Assembly (NCBI RefSeq): GCF_014646755.1
Contig: NZ_BMNW01000001.1
Location: 514,039 to 578,038 of the forward strand
DNA: 64,000 bases
DNA from: Pseudomonas asuensis
Lineage (GTDB): Bacteria > Pseudomonadota > Gammaproteobacteria > Pseudomonadales > Pseudomonadaceae
Reading direction: 5' to 3'
Below are positions 1 through 8,915 of the stretch, piece by piece (the stretch's first letter is position 1; every line of letters starts with the position of its first letter). The notes under the pieces are model-generated. The model searched no databases and was not told where the DNA came from. It was given only the letters and a program-made list of their open reading frames with translations. The position numbers and the translations under genes are program-made.

Positions 1-1390
1 GGGCGTGCGCGACGATGAAGGCGATCTGGTCAGCTTCGTGTGTTTCTTTGTGGACATCAGCGAGCGTAAGGCCAGCGAGCGGCATATTCACCGTCTGGCC
101 TATTACGATGCCTTGACGCTCCTGCCGAACCGTACGCTGTTCCAGGACCGCCTCCACAGTGCACTGGAGCAAGCAGCTCATCATGCCAGCTGGGTCGTGT
201 TGATGTTTCTCGACCTGGACCGTTTCAAGCCGATCAACGACTCACTGGGACACGCAGCAGGCGATCGGATGCTCAAGGAAGTAGCCGTACGCCTGACAGC
301 TTGCGTAGGAACCGAAGACAGTGTGGCCCGTATGGGAGGTGACGAGTTCACCCTGCTGCTGGCCAACCTGGGAACTCGGGAAGACGCTATGGCCTGTGCT
401 ATTCGTGTAGCCGAGAACATTCTGGAAAGCCTGTCTGAAGCATTCATTCTGGAGAGTCGCGAGTTTTTCGTCAGTGCCAGCATCGGGATTGCCCTGTCGC
501 CCCAAGACGGTAGCGAACTTAGCCAGCTGATGAAAAATGCAGACACGGCCATGTATCACGCCAAGGAAATGGGCAAGAACAATTTCCAGTTCTACCAAGC
601 GGAAATGAACGCTCGGGCACTGGAACGCATTGAGCTTGAAGCCGATCTGCGCCATGCCTTATTGCAGAATGAATTTACCCTGCATTATCAGCCACAGTAT
701 CGATGCTCCAATAGCCAATTGACGGGCCTTGAGGCCCTACTCCGCTGGAATCATCCACGCCGAGGCAACGTATCGCCTGTGGACTTTATTCCGGTGCTTG
801 AAGAGACTGGCCTGATCATCCAGGTTGGGGATTGGGTCATCAAGGAAGCCTGTCGCCAGCTTCGCGTCTGGCATGATAATAAAGTTCGCATTCCGAAGGT
901 TTCTGTCAACCTTTCGGCCCGTCAGTTTGCGGATAACCACCTGGGCGAGCATATCGCCAAGATCTTGCAGGAAGTAGGTTTACCACCCGCCTGCCTTGAG
1001 CTTGAGCTGACGGAAAGTATCCTCATGCAAAATGTGGATGATGCGCTGAATACGCTCAGGAGCCTGAAAGAGTTAGGCGTATGCATTTCAGTAGATGACT
1101 TTGGAACCGGTTACTCCTCGCTCAATTACCTGAAGCAATTACCTATCGATATTCTCAAGATTGATCGCAGCTTTGTTGATGGCCTTCCTTACGGTGAGCA
1201 GGATGCCCAGATCGCGCGCGCAATCATCGCCATGGCGCACAGTTTGAACCTGTCGGTTATTGCCGAAGGGGTAGAAAATGAAGAGCAGCTCAAATTCCTG
1301 CGTGACCACGAGTGCGATGAGGTTCAGGGGTATCTCTTTGACAAACCGCTGTCGCCTGAAATGATCGAGACACGATTACGCCTCATATAG
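1..1390 (+). CDS. morA: MorA-type diguanylate cyclase/phosphodiesterase, 3' part
   Basis: The gene enters from outside the window; its frame is open from base 2. What remains is the end of a PAS/PAC sensor domain (FVDISERKASERHI), then a GGDEF domain with an intact MGGDEF active site near residue 110, then an EAL domain with LEALLRWNHP, ELTES and DDFGTGYSSL. GGDEF makes and EAL degrades cyclic di-GMP. Both catalytic signatures look intact. The allosteric I-site is absent: the position nine residues before GGDEF reads GTED rather than RxxD. Dual-domain architecture plus a glyA directly downstream matches MorA of P. aeruginosa, a membrane-bound regulator of motility and biofilm. The domain call is certain. 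The morA name rests on neighbourhood, because the membrane and sensor parts lie outside the window. Confidence 0.8.
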   Translation, partial: GVRDDEGDLVSFVCFFVDISERKASERHIHRLAYYDALTLLPNRTLFQDRLHSALEQAAHHASWVVLMFLDLDRFKPINDSLGHAAGDRMLKEVAVRLTACVGTEDSVARMGGDEFTLLLANLGTREDAMACAIRVAENILESLSEAFILESREFFVSASIGIALSPQDGSELSQLMKNADTAMYHAKEMGKNNFQFYQAEMNARALERIELEADLRHALLQNEFTLHYQPQYRCSNSQLTGLEALLRWNHPRRGNVSPVDFIPVLEETGLIIQVGDWVIKEACRQLRVWHDNKVRIPKVSVNLSARQFADNHLGEHIAKILQEVGLPPACLELELTESILMQNVDDALNTLRSLKELGVCISVDDFGTGYSSLNYLKQLPIDILKIDRSFVDGLPYGEQDAQIARAIIAMAHSLNLSVIAEGVENEEQLKFLRDHECDEVQGYLFDKPLSPEMIETRLRLI

Positions 1391-1392
1391 CA

Positions 1393-1444
1393 CATGCGGC
1401 TGTCTGCATGAGCACAGCTTGGCAGCCGCATGACAGGTGCTCAT
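1393..1444. other. Interleaved inverted repeats between morA and glyA
   Basis: Two perfect inverted repeats interlock. CATGCGGCTG at 1393-1402 pairs with CAGCCGCATG at 1423-1432, and ATGAGCAC at 1408-1415 pairs with GTGCTCAT at 1437-1444. The second left arm lies in the loop of the first, so the two can form a pseudoknot or exclude one another. There is no T-run after either, so this is not a standard intrinsic terminator. It sits just after the morA stop and about 70 nt before the glyA start. It could end morA transcription or lie in a glyA leader. Confidence 0.5.
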
Positions 1445-1512
1445 ACCCAGGCTCCCAAGGATTGGGATAGAATATGTCCTCTTTTAGCCCAGTCGCTTTT
1501 CAGGGGAACCCC

Positions 1513-2766
1513 ATGTTCAGCCGTGACTTAACCCTCGCCCGCTTCGACGCCGATCTGTATGCCGCTATGGAGCAGGAAGCCCAGCGTCAGGAAGATCACA
1601 TCGAACTGATCGCTTCGGAAAACTACACCAGCCCGGCTGTCATGGAGGCCCAAGGCTCTGTCCTGACGAACAAGTACGCCGAAGGCTATCCGAACAAGCG
1701 CTACTACGGCGGTTGCGAGTTCGTCGATAAGGTCGAGCAGCTGGCCATTGATCGTGCCAAGCAGCTGTTTGGCGCTGACTACGCCAACGTTCAGCCCCAT
1801 GCCGGCTCCCAGGCTAACTCTGCTGTCTACCTGGCGCTACTGCAGCCCGGCGACACAATCCTTGGTATGAGCCTGGCCCATGGCGGCCACCTGACTCACG
1901 GTGCCAGCGTCAGCTCTTCCGGCAAGATTTATAACGCAGTTCAGTATGGCATCAATGAAAATGGCCTGATCGACTACGATGAAGTCGAGCGTCTGGCAGT
2001 TGAGCACAAGCCGAAAATGATCGTGGCTGGTTACTCCGCCTATTCTCAGGTGTTGGATTTCGCCCGTTTCCGCGAAATTGCAGACAAAGTGGGCGCTTAT
2101 CTGTTTGTTGATATGGCTCACTTTGCCGGCTTGGTCGCTGCAGGTATCTATCCGAATCCGGTTCCGTTTGCCGATGTGGTTACTACCACTACGCACAAGA
2201 CCCTACGCGGACCACGTGGCGGTCTGATCCTGGCCAAAGCCAACGAAGAAATCGAGAAAAAGCTCAATTCCGCCGTCTTCCCAGGCGCTCAGGGCGGCCC
2301 GCTGATGCATGTGATTGCCGGCAAGGCTGTCTGCTTCAAGGAAGCCTTGGCCCCGGAGTTCAAGACCTACCAGGAGCAAGTGATCAAGAACGCCCAAGCC
2401 ATGGCTGAAGTGTTCATCCAGCGTGGCTTTGATGTGGTCTCCGGCGGCACTCAGAACCACCTGTTCCTGTTGTCCCTGATCAAGCAGGACATTACGGGTA
2501 AAGATGCCGACGCTGCTCTGGGTCGCGCGTTTATCACCGTAAACAAGAACTCTGTTCCGAATGATCCACGCTCCCCGTTTGTAACATCGGGCCTGCGTAT
2601 CGGTACTCCAGCCGTTACCACCCGTGGCTTCAAAGAAGCCGAGTGCCGTGAACTGGCAGGCTGGATCTGCGACATTCTCGATAACATGGGCGACGAGTCC
2701 GTAATCGATAACGTACGCGAGAAAGTCCAGGCTATTTGCGCCAAGCTACCGGTTTACGGTCAGTAA
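1513..2766 (+). CDS. glyA: Serine hydroxymethyltransferase
   Basis: Converts serine plus tetrahydrofolate to glycine plus methylene-tetrahydrofolate in the cytoplasm, the main source of one-carbon units. The 417-aa protein shows the family signatures [10 protein letters not shown] near residue 30 and [14 protein letters not shown], with the PLP-binding lysine at residue 229, the same number as in E. coli GlyA. The frame is open 39 bases further upstream. [16 protein letters not shown] is the usual pseudomonad N-terminus, and AGGGG lies six bases before this ATG, so it is preferred. Pseudomonads often carry more than one glyA; the position after morA suggests the copy called glyA2 in PAO1. It ends in a strong terminator shared with the convergent gene. 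Confidence 0.97.
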   Translation: MFSRDLTLARFDADLYAAMEQEAQRQEDHIELIASENYTSPAVMEAQGSVLTNKYAEGYPNKRYYGGCEFVDKVEQLAIDRAKQLFGADYANVQPHAGSQANSAVYLALLQPGDTILGMSLAHGGHLTHGASVSSSGKIYNAVQYGINENGLIDYDEVERLAVEHKPKMIVAGYSAYSQVLDFARFREIADKVGAYLFVDMAHFAGLVAAGIYPNPVPFADVVTTTTHKTLRGPRGGLILAKANEEIEKKLNSAVFPGAQGGPLMHVIAGKAVCFKEALAPEFKTYQEQVIKNAQAMAEVFIQRGFDVVSGGTQNHLFLLSLIKQDITGKDADAALGRAFITVNKNSVPNDPRSPFVTSGLRIGTPAVTTRGFKEAECRELAGWICDILDNMGDESVIDNVREKVQAICAKLPVYGQ

Positions 2767-2780
2767 GCTTAAGCCTTACG

Positions 2781-2808
2781 AAAAGCCCGGCTCTTGCCGG
2801 GCTTTTTT
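2781..2808. terminator. Bidirectional terminator between glyA and the COG0523 gene
   Basis: An 11-bp stem with TCTT loop (AAAAGCCCGGC ... GCCGGGCTTTT) is followed by a T-run on the plus strand and, through the A-run on its left arm, by a T-run on the minus strand. It can serve both convergent genes. Confidence 0.92.
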
Positions 2809-2815
2809 ATGCGTA

Positions 2816-3793
2816 TCAGACTTGAGCCGACTCAAAACCTTCGCGCAGTTCTGCCTCTGGCAGGTCCATGCCAATAAAGACAATGACGCTCTCTCTGACT
2901 TCGTTGTCTTCCCACTCTCTATCCCAGTCCGCTCCATACAAGCGCTGAACACCCTGAAACAAGAGCTTCCTGGGTTCATCGACAATATTAAGAATGCCCT
3001 TATAACGCAGCAGATTGCTGCCATGTCGCTCAAGTACACCCTCCATGAAGCGGCTGATACGGTCTATATCAAGTGGGCGTTCAGCCTTGAGCGCCAGCGA
3101 GGTAATGTTGTCTGGTTTTTCTGTGCGCCCGGCCATTAGCGGACGGAAAAGCATCTTTCTGTCCAATTGATCGTTCAGGTTAAAGCCGCGAATATCCAAC
3201 AGGACGCTCAAATCGATGCGGCCATGATCAGCTACGTGAACCGGTGCCCTTCGGTTGATACGCTGCAGACGCTCGCACAAGGCCAGGAAGTCCGCCTCCT
3301 CTACCAGATCACGCTTACTGACCAGCAGCCGATCCGCAAAGCCGACCTGAGCCTGTGCGATTGACCTGGATAACTGCTCTTGGGCATGGACAGCATCCAC
3401 GAGGGTAATGATACCGTCCAACAGGTAATGCTCACGCAGGTCCTCGTCCATGAAAAAGGTTTGGGCAACCGGACCAGGGTCAGCCAATCCCGTGCACTCG
3501 ATCACCAGCCGATCAAACTCGATCTCCCCCTGATCGAGTTGCTCAAGCAGTACCGTCAGTGCATAAGACAGGTCTTTGCTGCCTGTGCAGCAGACGCAGC
3601 CATTAGCTACTTTTACGATACGAACGGCCTTATCACCCAGCAAGGCCCCGTCAATGTCGGCCTCGCTGAATTCGTTTTCGATAACAGCAATCTTGAGCCC
3701 ATGGTCGCCCTCCAGCAGATAACGCAGCAGTGTTGTCTTGCCAGCGCCGAGAAAGCCGGTCAGAACCGTTACAGGAATAGGTGTTGTAGACAT
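2816..3793 (-). CDS. COG0523 (CobW/YjiA-family) GTP-binding protein
   Basis: A 325-aa G3E-family P-loop GTPase. Visible motifs are Walker A GFLGAGKTT near residue 13, the metal-binding NGCVCC motif near residue 65, the SKRD base-recognition motif near residue 159, and a C-terminal CobW domain with DREWEDNEVRESVIVFIGMD-type sequence. Family members insert or deliver metals (zinc, cobalt, iron) to client proteins. The client cannot be told from sequence. The closest E. coli relative in layout is YjiA, and a gene of this kind lies next to cstA/ybdD in other pseudomonads. I see no zinc-regulator operator upstream. A hairpin separates it from ybdD, so it probably reads partly through from the cstA operon or has a weak promoter of its own. 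Confidence 0.9.
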   Translation of the reverse strand: MSTTPIPVTVLTGFLGAGKTTLLRYLLEGDHGLKIAVIENEFSEADIDGALLGDKAVRIVKVANGCVCCTGSKDLSYALTVLLEQLDQGEIEFDRLVIECTGLADPGPVAQTFFMDEDLREHYLLDGIITLVDAVHAQEQLSRSIAQAQVGFADRLLVSKRDLVEEADFLALCERLQRINRRAPVHVADHGRIDLSVLLDIRGFNLNDQLDRKMLFRPLMAGRTEKPDNITSLALKAERPLDIDRISRFMEGVLERHGSNLLRYKGILNIVDEPRKLLFQGVQRLYGADWDREWEDNEVRESVIVFIGMDLPEAELREGFESAQV

Positions 3794-3810
3794 AAGCAGC
3801 CCTAAATGAA

Positions 3811-3838
3811 ACGGGCCAGACTAAAAAGCCTGGCCCGT
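3811..3838 (-). terminator. Hairpin between the ybdD-type and COG0523 genes
   Basis: ACGGGCCAG at 3811-3819 pairs perfectly with CTGGCCCGT at 3830-3838. On the minus strand it is followed by TTTCATTT, a poor U-tract, so partial termination or mRNA-end protection of the cstA-ybdD transcript is likely. Confidence 0.6.
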
Positions 3839-3861
3839 GGATGAATCACACTGCGTGGTGC

Positions 3862-4065
3862 TTAACAGCAGCGGAAGGTCTTGCCCTTGCCACCACCATA
3901 CCGCGCTTCCTGCCGTTCCCGAAAGAACTCTTCATAAGTCATGACAGGCAAGTCGGGATGTTTACCGCGCATGTGTTCGACGTACGTATCGTAGTCTGGC
4001 ATACCCACCATCAGGCGAGCCGCCTGACCCAGGTATTTTCCAAGGTTGGCAAGGTCATTAAACAT
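3862..4065 (-). CDS. YbdD/YjiX-family small protein
   Basis: A 67-aa cytoplasmic protein with the family core [13 protein letters not shown] and a C-terminal [16 protein letters not shown] block, ending in two cysteines. Proteins of this family (formerly DUF466) are encoded directly after CstA/BtsT-type transporters, and work in enterobacteria indicates they are needed for pyruvate uptake by CstA. Here the start lies 12 bases after the cstA stop and has its own GGGAG Shine-Dalgarno, so the two form one operon. The molecular role of the small protein is not known to me. Confidence 0.93.
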   Translation of the reverse strand: MFNDLANLGKYLGQAARLMVGMPDYDTYVEHMRGKHPDLPVMTYEEFFRERQEARYGGGKGKTFRCC

Positions 4066-4077
4066 GCGCGGCTCCCA

Positions 4078-6144
4078 TCAAACATTTGGCTGTGGTTGGA
4101 ATGGAGTTTCCTTGTCCGTCCGCTGCGGCTTGGACCAGGCGGCATACCCTACTTTTACGGTGTAGAACAACACACTGGCTACTACGATCAGGAACAGTAC
4201 AGTCAGGGTTGCATTGGTATAGCTGTTGATCATGATCTGCTGCATTTGCTCAGCCGTCTTGGCCGGAGCAATTATCTGATTAGCCGCCAGCGCATCACGA
4301 TACTTATGTGCCTGGGCAAGAAAACCGACTGCCGGGTTAGCATCAAACAGCTTGATCAGGCTTGCATAGGTGGTGCAGACCAACAGCCAAGTGGCTGGCA
4401 AAGCAGTGACCCAGACGTAACGCTCGCGCTTCATCTTGATGAGTACCACGGTTCCCAGCATCAACGCCACACCTGCCAGCATCTGGTTAGAGATACCGAA
4501 CAATGGCCAGAGCGTATTGATGCCTCCCAACGGATCGACAACACCTTGATACAGCAGATAACCCCAGAGTGCGACACACCCGCCAGTGCCAATCATGTTG
4601 GCAATCCAGGAGTCGGTACGCTTCAAGGCCGGTACAAAGTTACCCAGCAAATCCTGCAACATAAAGCGACCAGCACGAGTACCGGCATCTACTGCTGTCA
4701 GAATAAACAAAGCCTCGAACAGAATCGCGAAGTGGTACCAGAACGCCATGGTGTTCTGACCGGGCAGCACCTGATGGAGAATCTGAGCAATCCCGACTGC
4801 CAGTGTAGGTGCGCCGCCCGCGCGGCCAAGAATAGTCGTTTCACCAATATCCTGAGCTGTCTGGGTCAGGATTTCCGGTGTTACGGCAAAGCCCCAGGAG
4901 CTGATGGTCGCGGCTGCACTGGTAACATCGGCACCGATAATGGCCGCCGGGCTATTCATGGCAAAGTACACACCAGGCTCAATGATGGAAGCCGCCACAA
5001 GTGCCATGATGGCCACAAAAGACTCCATCAGCATAGCGCCATAGCCGATATAACGGGCATCGGTCTCACGGCTAAGCAGCTTAGGCGTAGTGCCTGATGC
5101 AATCAGCGAGTGAAAGCCAGACACGGCCCCACAAGCGATGGTGATAAAGAGGAACGGGAACAGCGTGCCCTTCCAGACGGGACCGGTGCCGTCAACGAAC
5201 TGCGTCAAGGCAGGCATTTTCAGCTCAGGTGCCAAGAACAGGATACCAATGGCCAGCGCCACGATGGTTCCGATCTTTAGGAACGTTGACAGGTAATCAC
5301 GAGGTGCCAACAGTAGCCATACGGGCAAAACCGAGGCAACGAAACCATAACCGATCAGCATCCAGGTGATCTGCTCGCCGGTAAAGGTAAAGCGCGGACC
5401 CCAGACAGGATCGGCAGCAATGACACCGCCATACCAGATAGATACCAGCAGAAGCACCAGGCCGACAACCGAAATCTCACCGATCCGACCAGGCCGAATG
5501 AAGCGCATATAAACGCCCATGAAGACGGCAATGGGCAACGTAGCCAATACTGTGAACATGCCCCACGGGCTATGTGCCAGGGCCTTCACGACAATCAGGG
5601 CCAGCACCGCGAGGATGATGATCATGATCAGGAAGCAGCCAAACAAGGCAATCGTTCCGGGGATCTGCCCCATTTCCTCTCGCACCATCTCCCCCAGGGA
5701 GCGGCCGTTGCGGCGAGTGGAGATGAATAAGACCATGAAATCCTGCACAGCACCCGCCAGCACCACACCGGCAATCAGCCAGAGCGTACCCGGCAGGTAA
5801 CCCATTTGCGCAGCCAGCACCGGGCCAACTAATGGGCCTGCACCTGCAATAGCGGCGAAGTGGTGACCGAACAGAATGTGCTTGTTGGTTGGAACGTAAT
5901 CCAGACCATCGTTGTTAAGAACAGCGGGTGTAGCCCGTGTAGGGTCCAGCTGCATGACTTTTGTGGCAATGAAGAGACTGTAATAACGATAGGCAACTAA
6001 ATACAGGGCAACCGCCGCCACAACGATCCATAACGCATTGATCGTTTCTCCCCGGCGTAAGGCCACCACTCCTAAGGCGCAAGCCCCCACAGCCGCCACC
6101 ACAGCCCAGGGCACATGGCGGAACACACTATTGTTATTATTCAT
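4078..6144 (-). CDS. cstA: CstA-family pyruvate/peptide transporter
   Basis: A 688-aa integral membrane protein with more than a dozen hydrophobic segments. The CstA core is easily seen: TNKHILFGHHFAAIAGAGP near residue 90 and an ISTRRNGRSLGEMVREEMG loop. The family imports pyruvate (BtsT/CstA) and was first described as a carbon-starvation protein. The start MNNNNS is preferred to one eight codons upstream because GGAG lies six bases ahead and pseudomonad homologues begin this way. Codons 2-5 are four AAT triplets, forming an A-rich stretch over the start that fits a Hfq/Crc target (see separate entry). It leads the cstA-ybdD operon. Uptake of pyruvate is inferred from the family, since substrate cannot be read from sequence. 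Confidence 0.95.
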   Translation of the reverse strand: MNNNNSVFRHVPWAVVAAVGACALGVVALRRGETINALWIVVAAVALYLVAYRYYSLFIATKVMQLDPTRATPAVLNNDGLDYVPTNKHILFGHHFAAIAGAGPLVGPVLAAQMGYLPGTLWLIAGVVLAGAVQDFMVLFISTRRNGRSLGEMVREEMGQIPGTIALFGCFLIMIIILAVLALIVVKALAHSPWGMFTVLATLPIAVFMGVYMRFIRPGRIGEISVVGLVLLLVSIWYGGVIAADPVWGPRFTFTGEQITWMLIGYGFVASVLPVWLLLAPRDYLSTFLKIGTIVALAIGILFLAPELKMPALTQFVDGTGPVWKGTLFPFLFITIACGAVSGFHSLIASGTTPKLLSRETDARYIGYGAMLMESFVAIMALVAASIIEPGVYFAMNSPAAIIGADVTSAAATISSWGFAVTPEILTQTAQDIGETTILGRAGGAPTLAVGIAQILHQVLPGQNTMAFWYHFAILFEALFILTAVDAGTRAGRFMLQDLLGNFVPALKRTDSWIANMIGTGGCVALWGYLLYQGVVDPLGGINTLWPLFGISNQMLAGVALMLGTVVLIKMKRERYVWVTALPATWLLVCTTYASLIKLFDANPAVGFLAQAHKYRDALAANQIIAPAKTAEQMQQIMINSYTNATLTVLFLIVVASVLFYTVKVGYAAWSKPQRTDKETPFQPQPNV
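6130..6144 (-). promoter_or_regulatory. Candidate Hfq/Crc catabolite-activity motif at the cstA start
   Basis: The cstA start reads ATG followed by four AAT codons, which contains the AANAANAA pattern bound by Hfq with Crc in pseudomonads. Such motifs at or near the start codon block translation during growth on preferred carbon sources. This is a motif match plus family logic; binding is not shown. Confidence 0.5.
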
Positions 6145-6453
6145 AAACGCTCCATGACAAACGGACAAAGAAGCTGCCGCTCAAGCTTAGCCCAAGCTGG
6201 CAATTCCGCTATAAGACCTTGGTCTAGAGCGTTTGGTTTGTGATGGCACTTTGAGTATTCAGTATGTGAATGATTGGCAATGGGTGTCTCGAGACGTTAC
6301 TCGATGCCTTAGATGATGAAGCCTCGGCCTTTTATCGAGCAACCTGCCGTTCATTGACTAAGCTGTAACGCTAAGCGGCAATCAGTTATATGCCGCGCCT
6401 TGGGCCGATAGAATGAGGTGAAGTCACCTCTATCGCATTCAGGAGTAGCGACA
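6145..6453. promoter_or_regulatory. Divergent control region of cstA and mapZ
   Basis: About 310 bases separate the two divergent starts. On the mapZ side are two hairpins: GCGGCA/TGCCGC at about 6375-6396, and GAGGTGA (6415-6421) with TCACCTC (6424-6430), the latter ending 23 bases before the mapZ ATG and extendable by a GATA/TATC pair. A short dyad AGACC-TT-GGTCT lies near 6214-6225. I see no convincing sigma-70 or sigma-54 promoter and no small gene. Confidence 0.5.
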
Positions 6454-6819
6454 ATGACTGATTCAACCGAACGCCGGCGCTTCAAGCGGTTTGCATTTGA
6501 TGCTTCGGCTCGGATTCAGCAGGGCGATCAGTCCTGGACAGAACAGGTCAACGACATTTCGCTGAAAGGACTGTTAACCAAGAAACCTGCTGAGTGGACA
6601 GGTCAGCAAGACGGACCCTTTCATATCGTCATCTCATTGGATGCAGAAACCAAAGTGGAAATGGATGCCGATCTGGTACGCGTCGAGGCCGATCAGTTGG
6701 GTTTTGCCTGCCACAAGATTGATCTCGACTCGATTAGCCATTTGCGTCGTCTAATCGAGCTCAACCTCGGGGATCAGTCCTTGTTGGAACGGGAATTATC
6801 CGCGCTCGGCAAGGACTGA
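6454..6819 (+). CDS. mapZ: PilZ-domain cyclic di-GMP receptor (MapZ type)
   Basis: A 121-aa single-domain PilZ protein. The cyclic di-GMP-binding RxxxR motif is in ERRRFKRF near residue 7, and the second motif DISLKG is near residue 35. The C-terminal IDLDSISHLRRL and LELNLGD-like helices match what I recall of P. aeruginosa PA4608 (MapZ), which binds the chemotaxis methyltransferase CheR when loaded with cyclic di-GMP and so alters flagellar behaviour. The start is set by AGGAG eight bases before the ATG; the frame is open 36 bases further up. It stands alone, convergent with radA and only six bases from its end. A morA-type gene a few kilobases away could supply the same signal. Confidence 0.93.
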   Translation: MTDSTERRRFKRFAFDASARIQQGDQSWTEQVNDISLKGLLTKKPAEWTGQQDGPFHIVISLDAETKVEMDADLVRVEADQLGFACHKIDLDSISHLRRLIELNLGDQSLLERELSALGKD

Positions 6820-6825
6820 CCAGCA

Positions 6826-8187
6826 TCACTCAAATAAGGCGTCCAACGCCTGATCAAGCCGGGTAACGCCAATCACCTCCAGGCCAGGCGGTGATTCCTT
6901 GGGCGCATTGCCTTTTGGAACAATGGCGCGCTTGAAGCCGTGTTTGGCAGCTTCTTTCAAGCGCTCCTGGCCGCTGGGCACAGGGCGAATTTCGCCAGAC
7001 AGACCAATTTCGCCAAAGACCAGCAGGTCATGAGCTAGCGGCCTATCACGCAGACTGGAAATGACTGCGGCCATCAGAGCAAGATCGACGGCGGTTTCCA
7101 GCACCTTTACACCGCCCACTACGTTAATAAAAACGTCCTGGTCATAGGTAGGAATACCGCCATGTCGATGCAGAACAGCCAGAAGCATGGCCAGGCGGTT
7201 TTGATCCAGACCGACCGTTACCCGGCGAGGATTACCCAAATGACTGGTATCAACCAGCGCCTGCACCTCAACCAACATCGGCCGGGAGCCTTCCCACGTA
7301 GCCATGACCACACTACCTGCCACGGCTTCCTGCGCACGTGTCAGAAAGATGGCTGAAGGGTTGGATACTTCCTTCAGACCTTTATCCGTCATGCCAAAGA
7401 CGCCCAGCTCGTTTACTGCGCCGAAGCGATTCTTGACTGCCCGTAGCAGACGCAGCCTACCATCCGATTCGCCTTCAAAATAAAGCACGGTATCTACCAT
7501 GTGCTCCAGCACCCGCGGCCCCGCCAGCGCACCTTCTTTTGTCACATGTCCGACCAAAAATATGGCTGTGCCGGTCTGCTTGGCAAAACGTACCAGCAAA
7601 GCCGCACTCTCGCGTACCTGCGCAACGCCGCCCGGTGCAGATTGGAGATGCTCGGTAAAGATTGTCTGGATGGAGTCCACTACCATGACACGCGGCTTTT
7701 CCTGCCGCGCCGTGGCAATAATGCTCTCAATGCTGGTCTCGGTCATGACCTTGAGCTTGTCTTCTGGTAAACCCAGACGACGGGCTCGCATGGCGACCTG
7801 TTGCTGAGACTCTTCACCGGTGACATAAAGCGCCGGCATACGCTCGGCAATACGGCAGAGGGTTTGCAGAAGAATGGTGGACTTGCCAATGCCTGGGTCA
7901 CCCCCAATCAGCACAACCGAGCCGTCTACCAAGCCACCGCCCAGCACTCGGTCCAGCTCTGTAGAGTCCGTAGTAAAGCGTGGCGTTTCTTCAACGCTGA
8001 CCTCAGCCAGGGTCTTGAGTACCGCTTGCTGGCCGGTCCAACTTCCCCGGCCGGCCGGCCCCGGAGCGGACTCGACTACTGTCTCGACGAGTGTATTCCA
8101 GGCACCACATTCACTACACTGCCCTGCCCACTTGGGAAACGTCGCGCCGCATTCGGTGCAGCCATACATACGCTTGGCCTTGGCCAT
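6826..8187 (-). CDS. radA: DNA repair protein RadA
   Basis: A 453-aa RecA-like ATPase that promotes branch migration of recombination intermediates. Domains in order: an N-terminal four-cysteine zinc finger (CTECG...CSECG), an ATPase core with Walker A GGDPGIGKST near residue 95, the RadA-specific KNRFG motif near residue 255, and a C-terminal Lon-protease-like domain. All key motifs are intact. AGGAG precedes the ATG. The gene is a single transcription unit facing mapZ. Confidence 0.98.
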   Translation of the reverse strand: MAKAKRMYGCTECGATFPKWAGQCSECGAWNTLVETVVESAPGPAGRGSWTGQQAVLKTLAEVSVEETPRFTTDSTELDRVLGGGLVDGSVVLIGGDPGIGKSTILLQTLCRIAERMPALYVTGEESQQQVAMRARRLGLPEDKLKVMTETSIESIIATARQEKPRVMVVDSIQTIFTEHLQSAPGGVAQVRESAALLVRFAKQTGTAIFLVGHVTKEGALAGPRVLEHMVDTVLYFEGESDGRLRLLRAVKNRFGAVNELGVFGMTDKGLKEVSNPSAIFLTRAQEAVAGSVVMATWEGSRPMLVEVQALVDTSHLGNPRRVTVGLDQNRLAMLLAVLHRHGGIPTYDQDVFINVVGGVKVLETAVDLALMAAVISSLRDRPLAHDLLVFGEIGLSGEIRPVPSGQERLKEAAKHGFKRAIVPKGNAPKESPPGLEVIGVTRLDQALDALFE

Positions 8188-8285
8188 TCCGGGCTCCTGT
8201 GAAAGGTAAAGCCCGATTATATATCACTGTATGGATTTACAGGTACACATCAATGCAATCGTGTGAAATATGATGAGTCTTACAG

Positions 8286-8846
8286 TCATTGAGCAGGCGC
8301 CTGGCTGAACTCACCGCGCTCGAGTTTTTCCACCGTATTTCCCATAGCATCCTTAGCGTTAAGGTCTGCACCCTGGGCCGCTAACGCATCGAGTACCTCC
8401 TTGCGCTGAAACAAGGCGGCATACATGGCTGCGGTTTGCCCGGAACTGTTGCGCTGATCAGGGCTGCATTCGGCCATAACCAGCCGGTGAGCAATTGCTA
8501 TTTCACCCTTGAAAATAGCGCCCATGAGGGCTGTGTTACCGCGCTTATCCTGTACACACGGGTCAGCACCTGCCTTAAGCAACTGCTCGACCAACTCCTT
8601 ATGGCCGTGATAAGCCGCCAGAATAAGAGCGGTGTAACCCTTTTCATCCTGGACATTAAGGTCGTAATGGGTATTGATAAATTCAGCCAACATATCAGAG
8701 CGCCCCTCACGGGCCGCAGTGAAAAAATAGTCGCGCAGCTGGGCCTGAATGGCTGCCGAGTCACTGGATGGAGCGGTTGGGCTGGACTCGCCTGCCCAAC
8801 ATGCCGTGCTGAACAAGAGCACGGTACTTAACAACAGGCTACGCAT
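8286..8846 (-). CDS. ankB: Periplasmic ankyrin-repeat protein (AnkB type)
   Basis: A 186-aa protein with an N-terminal signal peptide ending near CWA-GE, then about four ankyrin repeats between residues 40 and 175, for example GYTALILAAYHGHKELVEQL and GNTALMGAIFKGEIAIAHRL. The gene lies 69 bases behind a secreted catalase on the same strand. In P. aeruginosa the ankB-katB pair is known: AnkB is periplasmic and needed for full KatB activity and peroxide resistance. That role is inferred here from synteny and architecture. The cysteine in the signal region (STAC) is a poor lipobox, so soluble export is more likely than lipidation. Confidence 0.88.
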   Translation of the reverse strand: MRSLLLSTVLLFSTACWAGESSPTAPSSDSAAIQAQLRDYFFTAAREGRSDMLAEFINTHYDLNVQDEKGYTALILAAYHGHKELVEQLLKAGADPCVQDKRGNTALMGAIFKGEIAIAHRLVMAECSPDQRNSSGQTAAMYAALFQRKEVLDALAAQGADLNAKDAMGNTVEKLERGEFSQAPAQ

Positions 8847-8915
8847 GACGGCATCTCTTGAGAAAGAGTGCCCCCAGCACGGCAGTGCCGCACTGGAGGT
8901 ACTTTGTAGAGCGGA

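Noticed and set aside
3841-5097. A 418-codon plus-strand frame opposite cstA and ybdD
   Set aside because: It is antisense to two clear genes, rich in Gln, His and Arg as expected of a shadow frame, and has no family motif.
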